Origin: a virus
Direction: 5' to 3' (one strand)
Length of the DNA: 64,000 bases
IMG/VR virus record: IMGVR_UViG_3300003323_000666
Coordinates: 1-64,000 of that record
Shown: piece after piece, positions 41,301 through 48,880 of the stretch
How the letters are laid out: each line of letters begins with the position of its first letter
How positions within the stretch are numbered: position 1 is the first letter of the stretch
Position numbers and translations under genes: made by a program
The notes under the pieces: generated by a model
The model's input: only the letters and a program-made list of their open reading frames with translations
Told to the model about the DNA's origin: nothing
The model's database searches: none

Positions 41301-44300
41301 GGAGATTGGACCGTCTTACCTGCAAATGCTAAAAACAAAAAAATACTCTCGTATGCTGTAATACATGAGTTGTATCATGCAATTTCATTGAATGAATTGA
41401 TGAATAATGAATCATTTAATGAAAAGATAAGCGACCTCGTTTACAAGCTCAGAGAACAGCTAAATTTGAAAACATACTTCGACGGCGTGAGCAGTATTGA
41501 ATACGGGGCTAAGAAAAACATGAAGTATTACGGATTGATTAACAGCGCAGAGTTTATAGCTGAAATATTCAGTAATAAGTCTTTCTCGGAACTAATTGAT
41601 AAAACTGATCTGGGAGAAAAAAAGCCGATTCTGACTAGAGTGATTGACTATATAAAATCGGCGCTGGGAATTAAGTCTTCCTCATCCACTAATTCTGATA
41701 AAATCAGGAAGATGATCTTATCCTCCATAGACAATAAGATAAACTTTGATCGAAGTGGGAAATATGATGTGGAGATAAAAAATATGCGAGAGAATGCTCG
41801 TGAAGGTGATTTTAAATTTACTCCACAGGCTGAAAATAAATGGGCGGACAAAACTAGCAGAGACAAAGCTATTGACAGGCTTAAAGAAGCGTATAATAAT
41901 TTGGGCAATCTTGGATTTGCTTTTGATCCTAAACAGGCAGCACAACGCCAAGTTGCCTTCGACAAGGCCCTTGTTAATTATATAAAGGAAGAGATCCTAT
42001 ATCGCGTAAACGTGGTTAAGGGATTTGCTAAATATAAAAAAGGGCAAATTCGTACAGCGATATCCAGAGCAATGCGTGCTGAAGGAATTAAGCCAGATGT
42101 GGAGGTGTTTAATAAAGCATTCGAAGAAGCGTATAAAAATATTAAATCTATACCAGGCGTACTAGGGAAAAATTTGGATAGAATTTCGTTTAAAGAATAT
42201 ATTAAAAGTAAGATAAAAGCTCGTGAAAAGGGAAGAAAGGAAGGGCTTAAAGAGGGTATTACAACAGCCAAGCAGCGGGTATACGATGTTAAAAAGGGGA
42301 TATCCGAGGCGATAAAAGGAACAGGCATTAAACTGTCCATTCAGCAGTTAAGGAGAATCACTGAATTACTTCAACAATCCATTACCGCAAAAGATACCCA
42401 AAAATCAATAGATCATGCTGTTGATGTAGCTACCCAAATGGTATGGGAGAGCAAAAACAAGCAGAAGATAAATACGGCCCGTGGATTAATCAAAAAAATC
42501 AGATCGATGAAACGATCTGCATCCATGGTTATATCAGATATAGAGTGGATTAATCAGTTAGATTTACCCTCTCCCAATAAGGTAGATGATGTGGATACGT
42601 ATGTTAATATGCTTGATGACTATCTAAAATCTCGTAAGGGGAATGAAGATAGTCCAACATATACAAAGGAAGATATAGCTGACTTTATACAGAATGAAAA
42701 TGACCGGATCTATAGGGAGAAAAGATTATCTCAACAGCAGGAGTTGGATGAGTTAATATCTAAAGGGTTGATGCCTTCAGATGTAACATTGGATGAATAT
42801 ATAGCTTTATTGGACAATGAATCTCCAGCAAAAGTTTCCGAAGGACTTAGCAAAAAGGCTGAACAATTGAAGGATTTCATTCGCCCCAAAGCCGCTGACT
42901 TTAGAAGACGATTAAGAGATATGGAACAGCCAGGGAATGTTGACCCTCTATTTGATTTGATGTCTACCGCCCAACGTGATGTTGTTAAGCGTTTGGCAGA
43001 AATTGATGTTGCTGACTTGAAAACAGAGGATCTGGTAAAATTAAATAATGTTCTCAATAATATCGCAGAAGATGGGACCGTGGATGGAGCAGGACAGCTC
43101 ATCACTTCTTATGAAGCGGCACAAGATGTAAAGGATCTTGTAGAATCCGAGGACAAGATCCGCCAATTGCCATCTGTGGGAGTTCTTTCTAAAAAGAATA
43201 TATCAAACTTTAGTGCTGCCTTATTCTATAACGATAATGCAATTTCTAGGTTTAGATCAAAAACCATTGGCCCTATAGAGAGAAAACTGTCACCAGCCTT
43301 TAAAAAAACTCAGCGGGTTGTTCAACAATTCGTTGCGTTAAATAAAAAGCATAAGATAGACGCTCAATCAAATGCTAGGCTGCATGCGTTTTCCTATATA
43401 AACCAGTATAAAGGGATAGAAAAGGGAGAAATATCAGATGCACTAAATACAAAGGTAGAAGAACTGATTGATGATGCTGAGTATGTATATAGTGAAGGAG
43501 TTAGAATGTCTGGAAGAAGGGGGGGGCAAATGTTGAGAGAGTCACAGCAAAGATTGGACGCTTTAAAGTCGTTAGGACTGATTGACTATCATATACAGGA
43601 TGGGCAATTAAAGATTGACCGTACTGAAAGATTTGATAGTGAAAATCCAGAACGTGCCGTGAAGGAGGTTTATAAAAAGCTCTCCTTCGGAGAAAAGGCT
43701 GTTTATAATTACGTAAAGGATCATTATGCCTCTATTGCAAGTGACTTAGAGTTTGTAACCAGGACATACGCCAATAAAGAATTTGTAAGAGAGCGAAATT
43801 ATGTTTCACAAGTCGCAAAAAAGAAGTCTGGAGAATCATTTAACGACAGCGAATTATCTGATAATACCGACATACTAGTGGATCGCAGATCTGTAAATAG
43901 CAAGCCTGCTGGAACCACTATGACTCGTTCAGATAGGAAACCGGCGAGCGTTTACTACGATGGAGATTTCTTTTCAAATTTTGTCAATAGGTATTATCAA
44001 TCCCTCTATACAATAGAAGTGCTCCCGGAGCTACAGCGAGTTGCAAAAGTTGCAAATGATAAGCAATTTGCAGATTTTGTTAATGGAGCATTGGATGAAG
44101 GATTCAAGGGCGAACGTGGATATAATTACCTTCAATTTAAAAAGAAACTTGCGCAAGCGATCAATGAGGGGAAATATTCCCCATTTTTTAAGAGAGAAAA
44201 TCAAGGACGATTTGATAAAATAGCTTCGAATATTATAGGAACCGGTGTTAAGTTAGCGCTTAATAATATTTGGCAAGGTCCAAAGCAGTTTGCGCCGGCT

Positions 44301-45608
44301 ATTGTGCATAATTTTGCAATCGCCCATCCCAAAGCGGTGTCTTTTGCTATTGGCACCGGATTAAAATCATTGATAGATAAATCATATGGAGAAGACAGGG
44401 CCAAGTTCCTTTCTAATTTTACTGGAGTTAAACGTGCCGCTCTTGGATCAGAGGCGTATGACACTTATATCAAGCGATTTAAAGACAATCCCGGATGGTG
44501 GACTAAAACCACAGAGGTATCAGATAGGCTTGCCAAATTATCTGCCTTTTCATTAGAAAGGGGGGATAGAGCAGCTCAAAATACCGCTTATATTAGCGGG
44601 TATATTACGTCCTTGCTTAATCAGGGCAAGATTAAGCATATATCCGAATTTGATTTCGCCAAAGAAGCTGAGAATCCGAATAAAGAGGCATTGGCATTTG
44701 CAGAGCAAATAGCGTCCGCAATCAATAATGAATCGGCCAGGGAATATAAACCGGATGTATTAAAGGACTCTGATAAGGCTAGACTGTTATGGCTGCTTCA
44801 AGGATTTTCTTTAAATGCATATCAGAATGCAATGAATAAAATAAAAATAATAAGTGATAATAGGTCAACCGGTGAAGAGCGACAAGAGGCGGCCTTGCAT
44901 TTTGTTGGATATCTTGGAGAAATGGCTACCTATCAAATGGTAGGGAAAACCGCTAGAGGCCTTCAATATTCAATTGCCGCAGCGTTGTTAGGCACATTAT
45001 TGTCTCAATTTGGGATCCGCTTAAAAGATGAAGATGAAGAAGCTAAAAGGAATAGGAAAAAGAAAGAATCTATCCGGACTGCCTCAAATATAGGCGCAGA
45101 CATAGCCTTGTCCGGATTGTCTGCTCCATATCAAATAACAGCTAAGGAGTTATTTAATATGGGGTATAAGGAGTGGGCCAAACACGAAGTTTCATTAAAG
45201 AAAAAGGAAGCAAAAGCAAAAGGAGAAAAATTTGATCCTAAAGGGACGTATCTCAGTCCATATTTTGTTCCCTTTTATGGAGCTGACGGCCCTGGCGGTG
45301 GTGCGGAATTCTTCTTCGCAAATGGTAAGGCTGCGTTAAAGGTCATAGGCGATCAACTTGGATGGTCTGCCGAGGAAGAGAAAAAGAAGTCGGAGGAAGA
45401 TAAGGAGATAGAGGCTATAGCCAAAAAGCTAAATGTATCTATGATGGCAGCGGCAGCAATTTTAAGATCAGGAGATCTGGCGTTATTAAACAACAAGATG
45501 CAGCAGCAGATAAAAAATGCCACCAAAGATGCGCATAAACCAGCATCGGCAGCAGCCGGCGGCCATAGGCGTACCCGGACAAGAAGAAGAACGGCGAATA
45601 ATCGGTAA
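38328..45608 (+). CDS. Giant polyvalent internal protein (ParB-like, HExxH, repeats)
   Basis: 2426 residues. Visible in order: a tandem ~40-residue N-terminal repeat (KIYNFLNSSYGANGQLSPGAF / KIYSALNTAYGPTGKLKAGAF); a glycine/alanine hydrophobic stretch ~320-345; a ParB/sulfiredoxin-like segment with PAIVNMDGRVVDGMNRLAQL (VVDGMNRL 692-699); a duplicated helical module (~819-920 and ~1177-1270, RLKExYNxxx...DxALxxxIKEE) flanking a zincin with HELYH (1013-1017) and third ligand in SAEFIAEIF (E1079); then >1000 residues of helix. It fits the large polyvalent proteins of phages that are ejected with DNA. Which activities function is unknown. Confidence 0.85.
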   Translation: MPEDKPYIQKIYNFLNSSYGANGQLSPGAFTLGFDDFYNKITTNDKYANKIYSALNTAYGPTGKLKAGAFTLDEGTFKSKVMSPVSPAPVGVLAPVNTAQPKYYETQPVATATTEDPALSVMKSASDIPQEMFLDKDGQFKTHKSPGVMSDISAFDPILAAKEESDQEAVKKFNQSVFNVTPKIDPLTQKELPLSDFQFQMRNKLKEWDEIDKNLHEQQQKADEFYKTTAGGLYYSFVRPIYKTMLNAGKNTSALTLRAAGELGASLGLDESKEILDKTADGLVDYFDFNRLARQGNSSGYLNLEPTAQQGALNKKNILPRAMEAISSMAALMGGARAAGGGTSGLFASSYAITFEDYRKRAKDAGLNNEEADRFATISAGVTSALEMISPNRFLLGGEGLAKQSIFSAIKNGVPVKEAVKQGARTAFKEIGRENIQEFSQNVADKVIRGGTDLVTNQNRFNEDGILPSFQENLETAILTTIATGVMSARHITHNASPSSIERSAWSQAADNIESFTQTVKGAIQEGQIDPHAGRRMIERVGEYKELYDALQDHAYSADKAANIAIEGIKSKRIQERSKPLSGLKSLQNLATQDEQSQSEIEAKISDIENDIPEVGTELSSTEVKDLLTQVGGQDKIDMVSDNGYKVTQIDLNDLYNENEEFKKYVDDGKLRPSANKNSLKVPAIVNMDGRVVDGMNRLAQLYVDGANKVNALKEMYRPDVSIIQSINPPRIVPIQGERSNVSVTRPNTPNIVEIQPKLSEDAIQVESPTKIPVRNETGNSEEVGQGNAELQNISGEGEVRNEASPQEEIESKIQKPQSIEEAKQRRDDAINRLKEVYNSINTTDNTADRNLLPVDEMQVRDRALYDAIKEELSFRGNRIESMPDDIRESVKERTYKEISNTIPIQKEVFDRVFDQVYADQRNPLDAEKRTVESLFDGTKTSAEIVQRLSDLAEDKFLSDRVRELVPYLQQNPEIKFSKLFTTAVGEAFPTGDWTVLPANAKNKKILSYAVIHELYHAISLNELMNNESFNEKISDLVYKLREQLNLKTYFDGVSSIEYGAKKNMKYYGLINSAEFIAEIFSNKSFSELIDKTDLGEKKPILTRVIDYIKSALGIKSSSSTNSDKIRKMILSSIDNKINFDRSGKYDVEIKNMRENAREGDFKFTPQAENKWADKTSRDKAIDRLKEAYNNLGNLGFAFDPKQAAQRQVAFDKALVNYIKEEILYRVNVVKGFAKYKKGQIRTAISRAMRAEGIKPDVEVFNKAFEEAYKNIKSIPGVLGKNLDRISFKEYIKSKIKAREKGRKEGLKEGITTAKQRVYDVKKGISEAIKGTGIKLSIQQLRRITELLQQSITAKDTQKSIDHAVDVATQMVWESKNKQKINTARGLIKKIRSMKRSASMVISDIEWINQLDLPSPNKVDDVDTYVNMLDDYLKSRKGNEDSPTYTKEDIADFIQNENDRIYREKRLSQQQELDELISKGLMPSDVTLDEYIALLDNESPAKVSEGLSKKAEQLKDFIRPKAADFRRRLRDMEQPGNVDPLFDLMSTAQRDVVKRLAEIDVADLKTEDLVKLNNVLNNIAEDGTVDGAGQLITSYEAAQDVKDLVESEDKIRQLPSVGVLSKKNISNFSAALFYNDNAISRFRSKTIGPIERKLSPAFKKTQRVVQQFVALNKKHKIDAQSNARLHAFSYINQYKGIEKGEISDALNTKVEELIDDAEYVYSEGVRMSGRRGGQMLRESQQRLDALKSLGLIDYHIQDGQLKIDRTERFDSENPERAVKEVYKKLSFGEKAVYNYVKDHYASIASDLEFVTRTYANKEFVRERNYVSQVAKKKSGESFNDSELSDNTDILVDRRSVNSKPAGTTMTRSDRKPASVYYDGDFFSNFVNRYYQSLYTIEVLPELQRVAKVANDKQFADFVNGALDEGFKGERGYNYLQFKKKLAQAINEGKYSPFFKRENQGRFDKIASNIIGTGVKLALNNIWQGPKQFAPAIVHNFAIAHPKAVSFAIGTGLKSLIDKSYGEDRAKFLSNFTGVKRAALGSEAYDTYIKRFKDNPGWWTKTTEVSDRLAKLSAFSLERGDRAAQNTAYISGYITSLLNQGKIKHISEFDFAKEAENPNKEALAFAEQIASAINNESAREYKPDVLKDSDKARLLWLLQGFSLNAYQNAMNKIKIISDNRSTGEERQEAALHFVGYLGEMATYQMVGKTARGLQYSIAAALLGTLLSQFGIRLKDEDEEAKRNRKKKESIRTASNIGADIALSGLSAPYQITAKELFNMGYKEWAKHEVSLKKKEAKAKGEKFDPKGTYLSPYFVPFYGADGPGGGAEFFFANGKAALKVIGDQLGWSAEEEKKKSEEDKEIEAIAKKLNVSMMAAAAILRSGDLALLNNKMQQQIKNATKDAHKPASAAAGGHRRTRTRRRTANNR

Positions 45609-45615
45609 ATTTATA

Positions 45616-45636
45616 TAAATTTGTTTAAACAAATAT
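45616..45636 (+). promoter_or_regulatory. -7 box with dyad, copy of the 27148 cassette
   Basis: TAAATTTG (45616-45623) overlaps the dyad ATTTGTTTAAACAAAT (45619-45634), identical over 21 bases to 27148-27168 and at the same 25-bp distance to the ATG (45641). Here the -33 TTTG is absent. Confidence 0.7.
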
Positions 45637-45640
45637 CGTT

Positions 45641-46150
45641 ATGGCGTTTGTAGTGGCATTTACGGTAACCCAATCAGCAGATGGGAAGACATTGACGCTA
45701 ACAGATACTTCAAATTATGGAGATGGTGGCTCATTCAATAAAGTTGATATGGTAAGCCGAACGCTGTATATTACCCGCGGTGATACACTTACCGAGCAAG
45801 TAGTGAATTTTCCTTATACCAATACCACTAATTCTATACAGGATCAATATGTTTTTACTCAGGATCAGGACTATGTTTATTCTATTAAAATGACATTGGT
45901 TGATAACGTATCGGTAGAATATACTGTTACTAATCAAGTAATTACGAGTGAGTTTACATTGAAAAAACTAAGGGAGATACTGGCTGATACCGGATGTGGA
46001 TGCGACTGCGGCGATGATTGCAGGGTAGTCATGAAGATAGAATGTGGATTGGATGCCGCCACGGCCAGAACGTGTGCTGGAGATATTTCCGGTGCTCAAC
46101 AAATATTAGAATCGGTAAATGAAATAGCCGATAATCATGTAAACTGCTAA
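45641..46150 (+). CDS. Tail fibre adaptor-like protein
   Basis: 169 residues. The first ~100 residues are beta-rich with FTVTQSADGKTLTLTDTSNYG, a pattern common in adaptor proteins of Bacteroidota phages (F-x-xSxDGxxLTLTDxSxY). The C-terminal region has a Cys-rich helix-hairpin (DTGCGCDCGDDC). It precedes another adaptor-like gene (46154) and the tailspike, suggesting it links spikes to the tail. Confidence 0.7.
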   Translation: MAFVVAFTVTQSADGKTLTLTDTSNYGDGGSFNKVDMVSRTLYITRGDTLTEQVVNFPYTNTTNSIQDQYVFTQDQDYVYSIKMTLVDNVSVEYTVTNQVITSEFTLKKLREILADTGCGCDCGDDCRVVMKIECGLDAATARTCAGDISGAQQILESVNEIADNHVNC

Positions 46151-46153
46151 TGA

Positions 46154-46987
46154 ATGCCATATATTGATGCAGAAAAAGCAAAACAAATTGTGTCGATAGC
46201 CAAAGATTATATTGGCACTCAATATCAGTCGTTTGTTCAAAAGGACGCTAATGGATGCGCCATCCCTACATCCAAATGGTCCGATTTGTTATGTTTTTAT
46301 CAATTATACCGAATCGCTGGGCATAGAATAGATGATTTCATCAACGACGATACTTATCAAAAAGTAATAATTAAATTACTTGGAAAGATCGCGTTGACAC
46401 CTAATTACTCTTTAATTACATGCAATAATAATGTAATAAATATTAATGGTGGCTGTGGATGTGGTGGTGGCACCTCTACTACCGGTCCAACTGCGGGCTG
46501 CCGTGATAGCATTCTTCCTTTTACCTTATCCCCTTCGCAGACAACCATATCTACTCCATTATTAATTGGTGTGGACATTTTGATCGCTATCAGAGAGGGT
46601 GTAGTAATGAGTGCCAAACCATCCAATATCAATGGATATATTTTTGATAATGTAACGGGAACTTTTGTCGCAAATGCTCCAGCGAGTCCAGCGGGGGAAG
46701 ATTTTATAATATTGTATAGGAACTGTAATACTGGCGGAGGACCACCAATACCGCCAATTGGATTAAGGACCGATACGGCAATTTTTAGTGGAGACGGGGT
46801 TACAACGCAGTTTGATATACCTCATGGGGGGACTAGCATTCCAGATTGGTATAGCATAGGTGTGGGATCTGCGGCAGCGGCAGGCGTGTATTACACTATT
46901 GCTACTCCTACTTACTTGAGAGTAGTATATGATGTGGCCCCTACGCCAGGTGCGCAAAATATTGTTTTAACTTGGGCAGCTAGATAA
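46154..46987 (+). CDS. Tail fibre adaptor/short fibre-like protein
   Basis: 277 residues. The N-terminal half is helical (AEKAKQIVSIAKDYIGTQYQ), the centre has a Cys/Gly-rich turn (GGCGCGGGTSTTGPTAGC), and the C-terminal half is beta-rich with AIFSGDGVTTQFDIPHGG, a repeat-like fibre module (DGxxTxFxIPHG). Position next to the tailspike supports a receptor-binding apparatus role. Confidence 0.72.
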   Translation: MPYIDAEKAKQIVSIAKDYIGTQYQSFVQKDANGCAIPTSKWSDLLCFYQLYRIAGHRIDDFINDDTYQKVIIKLLGKIALTPNYSLITCNNNVININGGCGCGGGTSTTGPTAGCRDSILPFTLSPSQTTISTPLLIGVDILIAIREGVVMSAKPSNINGYIFDNVTGTFVANAPASPAGEDFIILYRNCNTGGGPPIPPIGLRTDTAIFSGDGVTTQFDIPHGGTSIPDWYSIGVGSAAAAGVYYTIATPTYLRVVYDVAPTPGAQNIVLTWAAR

Positions 46988-46993
46988 ATTAAT

Positions 46994-48880
46994 ATGGGAG
47001 GATATAACGCAGCCATAAGAACATTTGAAACTGTTACCGATCTACGGCAGCAAAGAGGAACAGCCAATATCAGCGTAAATGTATTGGGGAACCTTACGGT
47101 TGGTGATGGGGGAGAGGGTGAATTTTATTGGGATAGCACTTCTGTAGAAACCGATAACGGAGCAACAATATTTTCTCCAACCGTGGGAAGTGGCGCTGGC
47201 CGGTGGAAAAGGAATTTCAACGGCTGCGTATACCCTAGATGGTGGGGCGCTGTCGCAAATGGCACTACTGATGATTCTGCTGTTTGGCAGGCTGTAATCA
47301 ACTTTGCCGCCCCACTAAACATCCCGATTAATGGAGAGGGGAAATCCTATAAAATAGCAGCCCTGAATTTATTAGAAAAAACAAATATTCAAAATGTCAA
47401 GTTTGTTTTAACAGCCGGTACATATGGGCTTAAAATAAATGAGATTGGGCAGGCACCTACTGTTTACAAACGGAACATAACACTACGGGATATTGTATTT
47501 TCCGGCTCATGCACGTACGCTCTCATAGTAAGCACAATCACTGGTGTTACAATAAAAAATCTGTCATTTGAGGCATGCAACTGTGCTAATGATATATTTT
47601 ATTTATTGAATACATATGACTCTGTTGTAGATGAGTTGACATTCATTGGCTGTACCGCTGGTCCAGGGTGTGCCTGTTTAAATATGCCCGCTGGAGTAAA
47701 TGCCATGACTGTATCGAATGTATATACGAGCGCCTTTACTGATTTTGGAATTAAGTTAACCGGCGGATCGGCTTTATTTCTGCCAAACCACACCATCCAA
47801 GGGGCTACTACGGGAATGGCCTTTAATAGCTGCCTCGGTGTCACTGTCGAAAGTCCTTATTTCGAGAATACGGTCAATCCTGTTGAGATAACCAGCACGC
47901 CTGCTGATGTAGGCAGTATTCGCTTTCATGGCGGTAACTGGTTTGCTCCTTACGCAAGTCACCCAAACTTGAGCCTGAATAATGGTGTCATGATACGATA
48001 TGTTGGAGGTAGAAATAGTATTTCTTTGTTTGGGGGTGTATTTGATGTTAGTGTAACATCTGGGAAAAAGATGGCCAGTGTTGGCAATACGGGCATTTTA
48101 AATATATACAGACCTCATTTAATCAGCGGAAGTAACACCCCGGAGGTTACGGATTATCTATTTAAAGAGGTAGGGGCTTCTTCGGTTGCGGGATTTTATG
48201 TAGAATACACACGTACTTCAAATGCATATACTGTAGTTCGTAGGACTAGTGGTATTGGGAATGCTCATATTGTTGAATGTTATGACTCTAACTCCAATTT
48301 AACTAAATCTGCATGGTCCCCACCAACAATAGGAAGTGCGGCGAATGCCCTGTCATTTTATCAAGAACGGATAAGCGCGGCAAAAACGACTTCCTACTCT
48401 TTATTAGGGACGGACGATACGGTGAGATTTAATACGACGAGCGCTAATTTAACCGCAACACTGCCGGTAGCCAATATCCCGCCAGGGAAAATATTTACCA
48501 TTAAAAAAACCGCTGGTAATAATGCTTTAACGGTGATAGTAAGCGGAGGGGGAACCATAGATGGCTCGACAAGTTATATTATAAATGGTATTGGAGATGT
48601 GATTCGGTTTCAATGGGACGGTACAGTATATATCTTGTATGGTATTGGGATCGCTCAAACTCCTATAATAAATCCATTATACTTCAATACTACGCTTATA
48701 GATAGTAGTACCATAACTAATTCATTTCTGAATACGACATATCCAATCGGCGCAACTTATCCGATTGGTACTACTATTTCATTTACTAATTTATCAGACT
48801 TATCAACAAATGTGGCCGAATCTACTAGGATGACAAACACCACATGGTATACGAAAATGGTTTCATATAAAAACTCATGA
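46994..48880 (+). CDS. Tailspike with beta-helix (pectate lyase-like)
   Basis: 628 residues. The N-terminal region (RTFETVTDLRQQRG ... GDGGEGEFYWD ... TDNGATIFSP ... GRWKRNF) is the classic phage spike stem, followed by WWGAVANGTTDDSAVWQAVI, the entry to a right-handed beta-helix (DDTxAxQxAI). The C-terminal ~100 residues (TTSYSLLGTDDTVRFN ... FTIKKTAGNNALTVIVSGGG ... IRFQWDGTVYIL) form a beta module shared with other fibres in the window. It probably binds or degrades surface glycans. It overlaps the next gene by 4 bp. Confidence 0.87.
   Translation: MGGYNAAIRTFETVTDLRQQRGTANISVNVLGNLTVGDGGEGEFYWDSTSVETDNGATIFSPTVGSGAGRWKRNFNGCVYPRWWGAVANGTTDDSAVWQAVINFAAPLNIPINGEGKSYKIAALNLLEKTNIQNVKFVLTAGTYGLKINEIGQAPTVYKRNITLRDIVFSGSCTYALIVSTITGVTIKNLSFEACNCANDIFYLLNTYDSVVDELTFIGCTAGPGCACLNMPAGVNAMTVSNVYTSAFTDFGIKLTGGSALFLPNHTIQGATTGMAFNSCLGVTVESPYFENTVNPVEITSTPADVGSIRFHGGNWFAPYASHPNLSLNNGVMIRYVGGRNSISLFGGVFDVSVTSGKKMASVGNTGILNIYRPHLISGSNTPEVTDYLFKEVGASSVAGFYVEYTRTSNAYTVVRRTSGIGNAHIVECYDSNSNLTKSAWSPPTIGSAANALSFYQERISAAKTTSYSLLGTDDTVRFNTTSANLTATLPVANIPPGKIFTIKKTAGNNALTVIVSGGGTIDGSTSYIINGIGDVIRFQWDGTVYILYGIGIAQTPIINPLYFNTTLIDSSTITNSFLNTTYPIGATYPIGTTISFTNLSDLSTNVAESTRMTNTTWYTKMVSYKNS

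Noticed and set aside
38328-45608. Virion RNA polymerase as in crAss-like phages
   Set aside because: I looked for a DxDGD-type catalytic loop and found none; the visible domains are ParB-like and zincin-like.
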